From contig JAEOTX010000051.1 of assembly GCA_016839605.1 (NCBI GenBank), forward strand, positions 1 through 50,879: DNA of 50,879 nucleotides, given 5' to 3'. Below are positions 1 through 8,775 of the stretch, one piece after another. The number at the start of each line of letters is the position of its first letter. The first letter of the stretch is position 1. The notes below the pieces were generated by a model, which was given only the letters and a program-made list of their open reading frames with translations, was not told where the DNA came from and did not search any database. Both the position numbers and the translations under genes were made by a program. This DNA is from Candidatus Thorarchaeota archaeon (GTDB lineage: Archaea > Asgardarchaeota > Thorarchaeia > Thorarchaeales > Thorarchaeaceae).

Positions 1-354
1 AAGTGATTGGGTCTGCTCCGACTCATGAACTCCTCCAATAAAAACGGGATAGCTCTTTCCCTTCGTGATTCGCTTTTTGTCTGCAACGTCAACTCCGATG
101 ACAATTACTGACGAATCAGAGTAGGTGCTTCGTAATTTGTTTATATCTTCTGCATGCACAACTGGCTCGACGAACGTAATATGAAATATCTCGCCAGACT
201 TGAGAATGGATCTGGATAGTATTGCGGAGGCGATTGTGGACTCAGGCATTGATGAGCTTACGATTAGAACGCGCTTACCTGTCTTGAAAGAAAGCTCTGA
301 AAACTGTGTTCTTATGGCCTTGAAACTTGGAGTCTTACGTGACCTGCCGCTCAT
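1..354 (-). CDS. N-terminal fragment of a CDS running off the left edge, possibly a DHH/RecJ-like phosphoesterase
   Basis: Manual translation from the ATG at 354 is open to base 1: MSGRSRKTPSFKAIRTQFSELSFKTGKRVLIVSSSMPESTIASAILSRSILKSGEIFHITFVEPVVHAEDINKLRSTYSDSSVIVIGVDV... Located directly downstream of rps15, where archaeal RecJ-like genes are common. Family call is mostly contextual. Confidence 0.5.
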   Translation of the reverse strand, partial: MSGRSRKTPSFKAIRTQFSELSFKTGKRVLIVSSSMPESTIASAILSRSILKSGEIFHITFVEPVVHAEDINKLRSTYSDSSVIVIGVDVADKKRITKGKSYPVFIGGVHESEQTQSL

Positions 355-388
355 CTCATAACGTAAGAGCGAGGGCTTGATGATAAAG

Positions 389-850
389 CTACCTCAACAA
401 AACTGCGGCTTGATCAGGACTATACTTCCAATCTGCGGAAAGAACATGTTTCTTCCTGTAGTATTTCGACAGTCTGTGAATCTTGCTCTCGATGAGCTGG
501 AGGCCACGCTTTGATACAAAGTCCTTCTTGTTCTCCTCCAGGTGTCTTCGCATTTTTGCAGCTTTGGCAATCATGTTACGAAGATCTTCAGGAACCTGTC
601 GTTCAAGATTGTTCTCTGTGATGATGTCCAATATCTTCTTCCCGGTTATCACCTTCACCAAAGGTACGCCATATTGATCCCTAAGCAGCATACCAATCAT
701 TGATGGGGTATTACCAGCCTTGGCAAGTTCCACTACCTTGTTCTCGACCCATTCTGCATTCTTCTCCTTATCCAACCACTCAGGAGTTTGTAGTGTAGAG
801 GGTCGTCTGCTTCCAGACTGGCCTTTGCGGCGTGTGTGCATTCTTGCCAT
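389..850 (-). CDS. rps15: 30S ribosomal protein S15 (uS15)
   Basis: 153 aa, MARMHTRRKGQSGSRRP... typical archaeal/eukaryotic uS15 N-terminus and ...SKIHRLSKYYRKK... C-terminus. Confidence 0.95.
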   Translation of the reverse strand: MARMHTRRKGQSGSRRPSTLQTPEWLDKEKNAEWVENKVVELAKAGNTPSMIGMLLRDQYGVPLVKVITGKKILDIITENNLERQVPEDLRNMIAKAAKMRRHLEENKKDFVSKRGLQLIESKIHRLSKYYRKKHVLSADWKYSPDQAAVLLR

Positions 851-944
851 TAGGATTACCTCTGAGATTCTTAAGTCCCAAGAAACCGGGTCAGCCCCAC
901 GGCCAATGGCTGTGGATATAAAGATTGCTCAATGACTTGTTACA

Positions 945-1583
945 CTAGTGATATCTACCACGTTCTCGAATCTCTTCAACTCGAGAGAGTACTTGTTCTG
1001 TTTCTTCGGCATGGATAGTTCTGTAGCCGTCAAGAGCGGCACTCCACAGGATTGCTTCAAAATCCCAGTGAGTTGTTTCGAACGCTCGCCTCATTAAATG
1101 AAGATCGACTCCCTTCATCTCTACAGTCGCATTCATTTCAGCAAGTCCAAAATCGACAAGCCAAATGTTCCCCCTCGGGTTCACAATCACGTTACTGGTT
1201 GTTGGATCACCGTGAACCATTCCTCCACGATGCAGTAGACCAATCAGTTTCCCGAATTCTCTGGTGATTTTTTGCAGTCTATCAGCTGCTAGCTCTGCGA
1301 CTAGCTGCTTGAGCTGTTTGCCTTGAAGACATTCCATTGCAATAGAGTGATTATGCACATCTATCCAATACACCATTGGAGTGGGGACTCCCAGATTTCT
1401 TGCCACTGTCAGCATCTTGCATTCTCTACTCGTCCTCGACGTTCTCAAGAATTCGTCTATATCCTTCAGTAAGTAGGGTTTCTGTGGACGGTGTTTCAGG
1501 AGTATTATGCGGCCCCATTGTTCGAGTCTGTATATTATAGACTCTGCACCAATGTTCCAAGGCTCCATCATGACCTCCTCCAC
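945..1583 (-). CDS. bud32: KEOPS complex kinase Bud32
   Basis: GAES..., VHGDPTTSNVIV, IWLVDFGLAE kinase motifs; overlaps the 3' end of kae1. The start is likely the internal MMEPWNIGAES. Confidence 0.93.
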   Translation of the reverse strand: MEEVMMEPWNIGAESIIYRLEQWGRIILLKHRPQKPYLLKDIDEFLRTSRTSRECKMLTVARNLGVPTPMVYWIDVHNHSIAMECLQGKQLKQLVAELAADRLQKITREFGKLIGLLHRGGMVHGDPTTSNVIVNPRGNIWLVDFGLAEMNATVEMKGVDLHLMRRAFETTHWDFEAILWSAALDGYRTIHAEETEQVLSRVEEIRERGRYH

Positions 1584-2587
1584 ACGATGTCTTGTTCATC
1601 TGTACGCCATTTTGGAAGGATGGAAGAATCTGCGACGCTCAGTCGGTCCCCAGCCTCGTGCTGCAAAATTCCAGTCCATGCAATCATTGCACCCTGATCG
1701 CCAGCAAGGGGTGGTGTAACTCGATGAAATGCCGCATTGTGTCGCTTTGCGACTCCTGATAGGATATCTGTAAGACGATTGTTCCGCGCAACCCCCCCAG
1801 TCAAAAGAAGTTCCTTCTTCTTTGTATGAGCAATAGCCCGTTCAGCAATCTCAGCAAGCATACCAAATGCTGTTTCTTGAACACTGAAACATGCGTCTGC
1901 CAATGAAACACCCTCGGAAACGAGCCTATTTGCAGCAGTCAGCATTCCCGAATAACTGAGGTCCATTCCTTTGACGGAATAAGGCAATTGGTGGTAATTG
2001 GTGGCGTTACTAGCTTCTCGTTCTATTTGAGGGCCTGCTGGAAAACGCATCCCCACTTCTCGACCAAAGGTGTCAAGCATATTTCCAATGGCAATATCCA
2101 GAGTTTCACCGAATGTTCGATATCGCTTACCAGCGTATGCAATGATTTGTGTATTGCCTCCTGAAACATATACTGTCACTGGGTCCTTGAAGCCAGATTC
2201 AAGACAGCCTATCTCTATATGTGCGACACAATGATTTACTCCGATCAAGGGTACATCTAGCCTCAGAGATAGGGTGCGTGCGATTGTTGCAGTGGTCCTC
2301 AGACATGGTCCAAGACCAGGACCCCTAGAGAAAGCGACTAGGTCGATGTCTTTGTTGTTAATTGATGCTTCTTCCATTGCATTCCGAATTACACTAGGTC
2401 CTATGTCTGAGTGATGTCGACTTGCCTCGCGTGGATGTATTCCTCCCTCTTCCGGGGAAAACATATCCCAAATATTGGATAGTACATGACCATCACTGGA
2501 TACTACTCCAGCTCCAAAGGAATGGGCAGTTCCTTCGATACCCAGACAGATAATTGACATTGTGATTCGAATCCATTTGGTTTGCAT
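1568..2587 (-). CDS. kae1: tRNA N6-threonylcarbamoyladenosine synthase Kae1 (KEOPS)
   Basis: CLGIEGTAHSFGAGVV, NHCVAHIEIG, YVSGGNTQIIAY, LLTGGVARNNRL motifs. Confidence 0.96.
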   Translation of the reverse strand: MQTKWIRITMSIICLGIEGTAHSFGAGVVSSDGHVLSNIWDMFSPEEGGIHPREASRHHSDIGPSVIRNAMEEASINNKDIDLVAFSRGPGLGPCLRTTATIARTLSLRLDVPLIGVNHCVAHIEIGCLESGFKDPVTVYVSGGNTQIIAYAGKRYRTFGETLDIAIGNMLDTFGREVGMRFPAGPQIEREASNATNYHQLPYSVKGMDLSYSGMLTAANRLVSEGVSLADACFSVQETAFGMLAEIAERAIAHTKKKELLLTGGVARNNRLTDILSGVAKRHNAAFHRVTPPLAGDQGAMIAWTGILQHEAGDRLSVADSSILPKWRTDEQDIVWRRS

Positions 2588-2699
2588 CTCAATCGGTACT
2601 TAACATTGACGTGTGGTTTTGAGAAAGTGATTGTTCTAAATTGTTTTTCAGCAAAGGCTTTATAATGTTCAGACTTGGCCTTGACCTGAGGAGAAGACC

Positions 2700-2927
2700 G
2701 TGTCGCAGAACATGCCCATCAAAGCACTAGAATCCGTTCTCAATGATGTCATTTCGATAAAATTGAAAGACCAACGAATCTTCAGAGGACGACTTACTAG
2801 ATGTGACATGTACATGAATCTGACTCTTGCTGATGCGGAAGAGCTCGAGAACGAAGAGATTCGAGCCAAATACGGTCAGCTGTTACTGCGAGGAAACAAT
2901 ATACTTTGGATTCAGATTCCCGAATGA
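2700..2927 (+). CDS. Sm-like (LSm) RNA-binding protein
   Basis: 75 aa, GTG start; Sm1-like ISIKLKDQRIFRGRLTRCDMYMNLTLADAEE and Sm2-like LLLRGNNILWI. Confidence 0.9.
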   Translation: MSQNMPIKALESVLNDVISIKLKDQRIFRGRLTRCDMYMNLTLADAEELENEEIRAKYGQLLLRGNNILWIQIPE

Positions 2928-2945
2928 GGTTCTCTTGGTGTCAAT

Positions 2946-4964
2946 TTAGCGTTCTATCTCGCGCTGATACCGTTCGACGAGTTCAACAAGCTCATCCTCA
3001 CCCTTCTGACGTGCTCTCTCACGCACTTTGTCAATGAACGACCGAAGTAGTATCCCAAACTTCTTCCTGCTGATGAATGCAAACTCATCAACCCTCTGTA
3101 ATTCCACTTCTTCTGCGTTGATAACAGGAATTACTGACAGTATCAGCTCCTCTTCTGATAGATGTGACAAGGGGGTATCCACGATTACTGCGCGAATACC
3201 ACGATCAATTAACAGTCCTGCTGTTTGAGGGCCTCCTCCACTTGCATCCTCAAATAGAACAATATCACCAGACTTCAGTCCTACTTTTTGTATGTATTCC
3301 GAGATACTCTCTCTTGTGAACTGAGGAACTGTCTTAATGGCAAGCATATCACCTCGAATCTCACGTCGTTTGACGCCCCTGAGATTCTCTAGGCGTTTGT
3401 TCAGTTTCTCAACCTCTTTCTGGAGGCCTTTCACCTCGCGCCTAACCTGTTTGAGTTCTTTGTCTTTCTTCACAATTTCTCGGTCACGTTTGATTTTCCA
3501 ATAGTGCTCTTCTGTGACTATATCTAAGCTGTCTGCCAGTTCACTCTCCCGAAACTGCAAGAACTCCACGTAACGTCTTAGATCTTCAACTCTTTCACCG
3601 AGTACGATATTCTTAGCCTCAGCTTCTGCGTGCTTAGCTAGAAGTGACTCAAATCGTTCTTGTGTAAGAGGCTCTTCCTCAGTAGTCAACTCTGGTACAA
3701 TCTCGACTTCTTTTGACTCCTCATGAAGAAGACTGGCCGTGGCTTCCTTCATCGACATGCCTTTGATGACCAGTGCTTTCAATTGGTGTCGATCGACTGC
3801 AAGTTGTTCATCACGAATCTTTCGTTCAATCTGTTGGAGTTTTGGCTGAATGCTACGATATGCATAGACTGCTGCTGTGAGGGCATCACGTTCGTGAGCA
3901 TTTCGTATCTTGATACCGTCAGAAAACTCCCTTGCCAATTCTTGTTTGTCTGAAACTGCTATTTCGCGCTTTGGTACAAATAACTCTGCATTCACCGTAC
4001 TTGCAATCTTCTTCACGAAATGGGGTACAGGAGTGACATCTGTTGCAACCATCACAGGAATTCCTTGTTCATACACCTGCCTGATGATATCTGCTCTAGT
4101 TAGTGACTTCCCACTTACCATTCGATGTATCCTTCCATCTAATGTGAGCATGCAGATTGCAGCTGTAGAACCTGGGTCGATTCCGAGAATGAAATACCTT
4201 GGTCTTAGAGAACTGATGATGGGTTTTGGCTCAAGAGGAAGGAATTCGACCCTCTTTCTGACAGGGGATATGAGAACTTTGAAGTCACCTCCGCGCTTTG
4301 ATTCGATGAGTTTACGAATCTTGGGCAGAGAGGCGTATGCGATTATTCGAGCACTTGCATAGCCAAAATCAGAAGTCCTTACATCAATGTCATAATCGAT
4401 CTTTGCAGTCTTCAGTTGATCTTCAATATGCCTTGTCATTTGCTGAATTTGTGAGTGAACCTTGCGTCTGAATCGATTTGCACTCTGGCCTCCACGACCT
4501 GGTTTTTTACCACGGGCTATCTTAATCTCAGTCTGTTCACCAAAACATTCCAGACTGTGTCCAACACCCATCAAGGCCAACTGAGCTGCAAGATGAGCAG
4601 ACTCAAGGGGTGTTGGTTTCCCGCGAACACTTAATCCATGCCGTTTTGCAAGTCGTTTCAATGACACTTGACGGGGCGGAACTCCCGTCACTTGGACTAT
4701 CCGAGTTTCTACGGGAATCTTGTCAGCAAGATGAAAGAGAGATTTGCTATCAGGTGCAATTTCGAAAATATTATCGGTGCATAGCCATTTGGGGCGAATC
4801 TCTCGGATAAGCTTCAGAAGTGCTGCACGCGAGATTTCAGAATACTCATTGAGTGATACACCCTCATGCATGATTACGCATGCGAACTTTGGACTCCTCT
4901 TAGACTTTGGACTTTGGCCGGGTAGGATATCGAATCCCATTATGAATACGCTTTCATCGCCCAT
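2946..4964 (-). CDS. DUF460 / COG2433-like archaeal protein (RNase H-like fold plus coiled coil)
   Basis: 672 aa; FILGIDPGSTAAICMLTLDG RNase H-like start, long Glu/Lys coiled coil, C-terminal domain; matches the remembered architecture of archaeal DUF460 proteins. Confidence 0.75.
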   Translation of the reverse strand: MGDESVFIMGFDILPGQSPKSKRSPKFACVIMHEGVSLNEYSEISRAALLKLIREIRPKWLCTDNIFEIAPDSKSLFHLADKIPVETRIVQVTGVPPRQVSLKRLAKRHGLSVRGKPTPLESAHLAAQLALMGVGHSLECFGEQTEIKIARGKKPGRGGQSANRFRRKVHSQIQQMTRHIEDQLKTAKIDYDIDVRTSDFGYASARIIAYASLPKIRKLIESKRGGDFKVLISPVRKRVEFLPLEPKPIISSLRPRYFILGIDPGSTAAICMLTLDGRIHRMVSGKSLTRADIIRQVYEQGIPVMVATDVTPVPHFVKKIASTVNAELFVPKREIAVSDKQELAREFSDGIKIRNAHERDALTAAVYAYRSIQPKLQQIERKIRDEQLAVDRHQLKALVIKGMSMKEATASLLHEESKEVEIVPELTTEEEPLTQERFESLLAKHAEAEAKNIVLGERVEDLRRYVEFLQFRESELADSLDIVTEEHYWKIKRDREIVKKDKELKQVRREVKGLQKEVEKLNKRLENLRGVKRREIRGDMLAIKTVPQFTRESISEYIQKVGLKSGDIVLFEDASGGGPQTAGLLIDRGIRAVIVDTPLSHLSEEELILSVIPVINAEEVELQRVDEFAFISRKKFGILLRSFIDKVRERARQKGEDELVELVERYQREIER

Positions 4965-5100
4965 GGGCTCTGCACTCGATTGCGCGTTCGCTGTTTTGGC
5001 TATAAGGATTCACATCGGTTCAGAAGCGCACTAGCAAAGAGGATACACAAACAACAAGTATAATAAAGACTTACTTGAGCAACAGACTAACTCATGCGAG

Positions 5101-5391
5101 GTGTTACGACTGTCAGAAACACTGCAAATTGACAACGACGACGCAATTTTACGAATCGGCCGAGCGCTTTCATCGGGAACGAGACTAAAGATACTCAAAC
5201 TTCTTCTGCAGGGAGAGAAGGATGTAACACGAGTAGCACGGCACCTTGGGGGAACAGAAGCCAACGCCAGTGCCCAAATCAAGATACTCTACGAATCGGG
5301 TATGCTGGAGTGCCGTTACGAACCCGGGCAGCACGGTCTAAAGAAGATATCAAAGACGAAAGTCAAGCGGATCATAATTGATTTGGAATAG
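5101..5391 (+). CDS. ArsR-like winged-helix protein
   Basis: 96 aa; GRALSSGTRLKILKLLLQGEKDVTRVARHLGGTEANASAQIKILYESGML. Confidence 0.75.
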   Translation: MLRLSETLQIDNDDAILRIGRALSSGTRLKILKLLLQGEKDVTRVARHLGGTEANASAQIKILYESGMLECRYEPGQHGLKKISKTKVKRIIIDLE

Positions 5392-5407
5392 GTAATATTT
5401 TTCCAGC

Positions 5408-5429
5408 CTCACCCGGGACTCCGGGTGAG
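5408..5429. terminator. Perfect 9-bp hairpin between convergent genes
   Basis: ctcacccgg-gact-ccgggtgag, between the wHTH stop (5391) and the end of the opposing ORF (5478). Confidence 0.45.
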
Positions 5430-5477
5430 ATTCAATATTTCCCAAAGAATCAAACAGCTACTTGGATAGCAGGCAGA

Positions 5478-5993
5478 CTAGGTTGCGAGGTGCACCTTCC
5501 ATCTTCTGATCCGCTCAAGGATGTTATCGCGCTCTTCAGGACGAATTCCCTTCTTGCCCCTTGCGCGGAGAAATTTCAATACCACATCCATGTCACGGAC
5601 TACCTTTTCATTGGCTGAATGTTCTTGAACCAGGTAGTTCTTAGCAGCTTCAAGATACTCAGCTATAACCTCCGCAGTTGCCTCTCCTGTCTGTAATTCT
5701 TGCATTATGGGATCAAGAACACGTACAACATTTTCGTTTGTCGGAGGGAGATCTATCAACTCGTCGTGTGGTGGACTTGTAGCTGGTGAAGCTACGACAT
5801 CATCTGTTTCTTTAGTTGCGTCTGAAACCTCAGAGGATATTTGAGCTGATGATAGAGAGGGTGATGATTCAAAATTCTCACCTGCCAGATCCAATTGCCG
5901 TCTGAGTTCATGTAGCTGGTCGAATAGCTCTACAAGTGCAGACTGCATACTATCAATAAGTTTCTTAATTTGCTCAAGGTTTCTATCAGACAA
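5478..5993 (-). CDS. Hypothetical protein, acidic linker with N- and C-terminal helical segments
   Basis: 171 aa ORF filling the gap; no recognised motif. Confidence 0.6.
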   Translation of the reverse strand: MSDRNLEQIKKLIDSMQSALVELFDQLHELRRQLDLAGENFESSPSLSSAQISSEVSDATKETDDVVASPATSPPHDELIDLPPTNENVVRVLDPIMQELQTGEATAEVIAEYLEAAKNYLVQEHSANEKVVRDMDVVLKFLRARGKKGIRPEERDNILERIRRWKVHLAT

Positions 5994-6098
5994 ACGCAGG
6001 CCCCCGCATGTCCCGGTAGGTGCTTTGGGGAGAGCTAATGTTTTTTCTTTTTGACTGTTGTGTGAATGGCCTATCGCTCGAAAATGACACAGGTCACT

Positions 6099-7628
6099 CT
6101 ATTTGTCAGCCTTTCTCACAGCCTCAGAAAGACCTTGGGTGAGTCCTGATGGCTCAAAGTGCCTCCTCCGTATCTTAACAAATGTTGGAACAGAAACAGT
6201 TTCTCCTACAAAAAGGGCCTCTCCGACTTCCAGTGTGGTTATGGTGTCCAGTGATGCTCGATCAATGCCTTCACTACTGCGTCCAATGTGTTCAAGATCA
6301 TATGGATTCGTCGCCCTGAGAATTGCTTGGTTGCTACACTGACTTAGCACAGTCGTTGAGAGCTTCACAGGTCTCTGTGAAACCAGACAGAGCAATGCAA
6401 AGAACTTGCGTCCCTCTCTTGCAATGGTCTCGATTCGGCTTTTAGGAAGAGCAAGTTCATGGCGGCTCTCTGGACAGAACTGATGAGCTTCCTCTAAAAC
6501 TAATAGAAAGGGAGGGATTGAACCTCGACGTCTCAGATACATAAGCTCGCTCACCAGATGAGCCACAACAATTTGCTTCTTCTTGAGACTGATGAAGTCA
6601 CTCAAGTCAATGAGGCTTAGCTTACCTGGTTTAACGATGTTTTTGAGATTCGGAACGCCTTCTTTGCCGAACAGACCGGTTTCTTCTAGATTGACGAGCC
6701 ATCCTGCAAGAGCCTCTCTTGTGTTCTTACTGATTGTTTCATCAGTTCTCACATAGTCAATGACATCACCAAGTGTATAGCCGTTCTTGGAGTTCTTGCG
6801 CATTATAGAAACCACTCGCCTTAGATCACGAACTTGAACGGCACTCATGTCTGCAACAAGAGATCCTATTGCTTCAGCTGCAAGAGATTGCACTGGAATC
6901 TGAAAGTGAGAACCTCGAATATGTTCCACATCAACGTCAAGGTCCGGCACCCCCAACGTGTCACTTGTGAGATTCTTCAGGTAAGTGTATTCTCCATGCA
7001 CATCAACAACAATTACAGCAAGCCTACCTTGCTCCTTGGAGCGCGTTAACAGCTCTTCAAGAAGAACAGATACGAAATAAGACTTCCCCGCGCCACTCAT
7101 GGCCAATATAGCAAGATGCTTAGAGAGAAGTCGATTGATAGATGGTTTGAACTCCAGATTATGATGAGCCAGATTGCCCAGCATGAGGCCATCAGTGTCA
7201 TCAAGGTTTAGAAAGGCGGTCAGCACTTCACCGTCCGCCTTGCGTACTTGTGCTCCTGGAGATACTGCGAAGTATGGACGTACTGACCTGTTCTCTGACC
7301 ATAGGCCAAGGACTTGGGCTCTGGCAATGGTATATTGCCAGCGGTCCGTTGGAAAGATTGAACGCAGGGGTTCACCTCTTGATTGGTATTCTCTTACAGC
7401 TTCGGCATGCTGGTAGTAGCGATTGACTCTCACTAAATCTTGCACTCTAGCAATGACTATCTTATCATCATTTGAAACTGAAACGAATTCCCCACGTCTT
7501 ACTACTAGCTCATGAGCTTCGCCTTCAACTACAAATGAAAACTCCATGACATTAGGCGAATCCTGTTCACAAATGACTGTTCCAATCCTGGTGAGTGGTG
7601 GTATTTCGGACAAATCTCTAGCCTCCAA
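6099..7628 (-). CDS. herA: HerA-family ATPase/translocase
   Basis: Walker A HLAILAMSGAGKSYF, AVIVVDVHGEY, LLVLEEAHQFCPE; adjacent to nurA. Confidence 0.92.
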   Translation of the reverse strand: MEARDLSEIPPLTRIGTVICEQDSPNVMEFSFVVEGEAHELVVRRGEFVSVSNDDKIVIARVQDLVRVNRYYQHAEAVREYQSRGEPLRSIFPTDRWQYTIARAQVLGLWSENRSVRPYFAVSPGAQVRKADGEVLTAFLNLDDTDGLMLGNLAHHNLEFKPSINRLLSKHLAILAMSGAGKSYFVSVLLEELLTRSKEQGRLAVIVVDVHGEYTYLKNLTSDTLGVPDLDVDVEHIRGSHFQIPVQSLAAEAIGSLVADMSAVQVRDLRRVVSIMRKNSKNGYTLGDVIDYVRTDETISKNTREALAGWLVNLEETGLFGKEGVPNLKNIVKPGKLSLIDLSDFISLKKKQIVVAHLVSELMYLRRRGSIPPFLLVLEEAHQFCPESRHELALPKSRIETIAREGRKFFALLCLVSQRPVKLSTTVLSQCSNQAILRATNPYDLEHIGRSSEGIDRASLDTITTLEVGEALFVGETVSVPTFVKIRRRHFEPSGLTQGLSEAVRKADK

Positions 7629-8775
7629 ATGGGTTTCTCGAGCGTCTTCTCTCTAGTGCAGTATAGGTAAGACCAGACAGCGCCATCAATCGGTCAACAA
7701 TGAGTTGGGTTTCGTTGTTACTTATTCGAGCCCGTGCATCTGCTTCAAGTACCGGAGTGGGAATTCCGTACTCAGGATGTTGCCAAGAGAGGGGAAGAAT
7801 AACTGAAAGAGCCTTATCTACTTGTGCAGCTCCATTACTATCGTCAACAAGAATCTCTATCCTGATAGGCAGGTCATCACGTGCAGTCTTCAAGTATGTC
7901 ACCCAGATAGATGACGCCCATATCGAAAGATCGTCTGAGAGTGTGTTTGTGCTTTGTATTAACTCAGCAGAATACTTGAACGCAAATGTTCGTTCACCTT
8001 CTTCTAGGAATGTATCAAGGATATCACAATCTCTGGAAAACTTGAGAAGCCAACGATAGTCCACTCCCTGCATCATCTCGAAAACGCCAGGATTGCGGAG
8101 GATATGAGGAAGAATATCACCAAGAATGTTGACAATTCGCGTTGATCGACTGTCCTTCACTACACCTACTAGGATTGTGCTCTTTTTTCTGGCCTTATGG
8201 TATAACTGTCTATACAGTGCAATTACTTCCTGAAACTTCTCGTACGCAGCTGATCCAACGCTCGGGCGGTCTCGGGGATGATAGAATAGAGAGCCATCCA
8301 CGAGAACTAAATCGACATGGTATTCATCAAGGACAGACAGGGTAACTCTTAGTTCTGCAGCAATGCGTTCTAGCGATGCGAGTTGGTCAAGTTCTGGCCC
8401 TGGTAACGTGAGCATTACTGGCCTGATAGCGGGTTCAGGAAAAGCTCTTGGAAAGAAATCCACGCTTGGTCCTTCTTCTGGCCCAAATTGAAAGACCACT
8501 GCTACGCCACGTGTAAGTATCAAATCTATTGACCTGAATCGTCTTCTTATCAGTCCGCCATCAACTCCTGCAATTCTTAGCCCAGATAAATCGGTGGGTT
8601 CAATTATCTTAGAAAACTGTGTTTCCACAGCATCTGCTGCAAGTGCAGGATATCTTCCCAGATTCAGCTCTCCTTTAATTTGAGATAGAGCTGAACCAAA
8701 TCGTTTTCTTGTTTCTTCAACACGCTCTATTTCCTCGACCAAAATAGCAAGCATTGCGTCAAGGTTACGTTCCAC
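7618..8775 (-). CDS. nurA: NurA-domain nuclease
   Basis: RIAGVDGGLIRRRF and LVLVDGSLF motifs; overlaps herA. Confidence 0.9.
   Translation of the reverse strand: MERNLDAMLAILVEEIERVEETRKRFGSALSQIKGELNLGRYPALAADAVETQFSKIIEPTDLSGLRIAGVDGGLIRRRFRSIDLILTRGVAVVFQFGPEEGPSVDFFPRAFPEPAIRPVMLTLPGPELDQLASLERIAAELRVTLSVLDEYHVDLVLVDGSLFYHPRDRPSVGSAAYEKFQEVIALYRQLYHKARKKSTILVGVVKDSRSTRIVNILGDILPHILRNPGVFEMMQGVDYRWLLKFSRDCDILDTFLEEGERTFAFKYSAELIQSTNTLSDDLSIWASSIWVTYLKTARDDLPIRIEILVDDSNGAAQVDKALSVILPLSWQHPEYGIPTPVLEADARARISNNETQLIVDRLMALSGLTYTALERRRSRNPFGG

Noticed and set aside
3910-4362. 150-aa plus-strand ORF
   Set aside because: Antisense to the DUF460-like gene; no domain-like composition.
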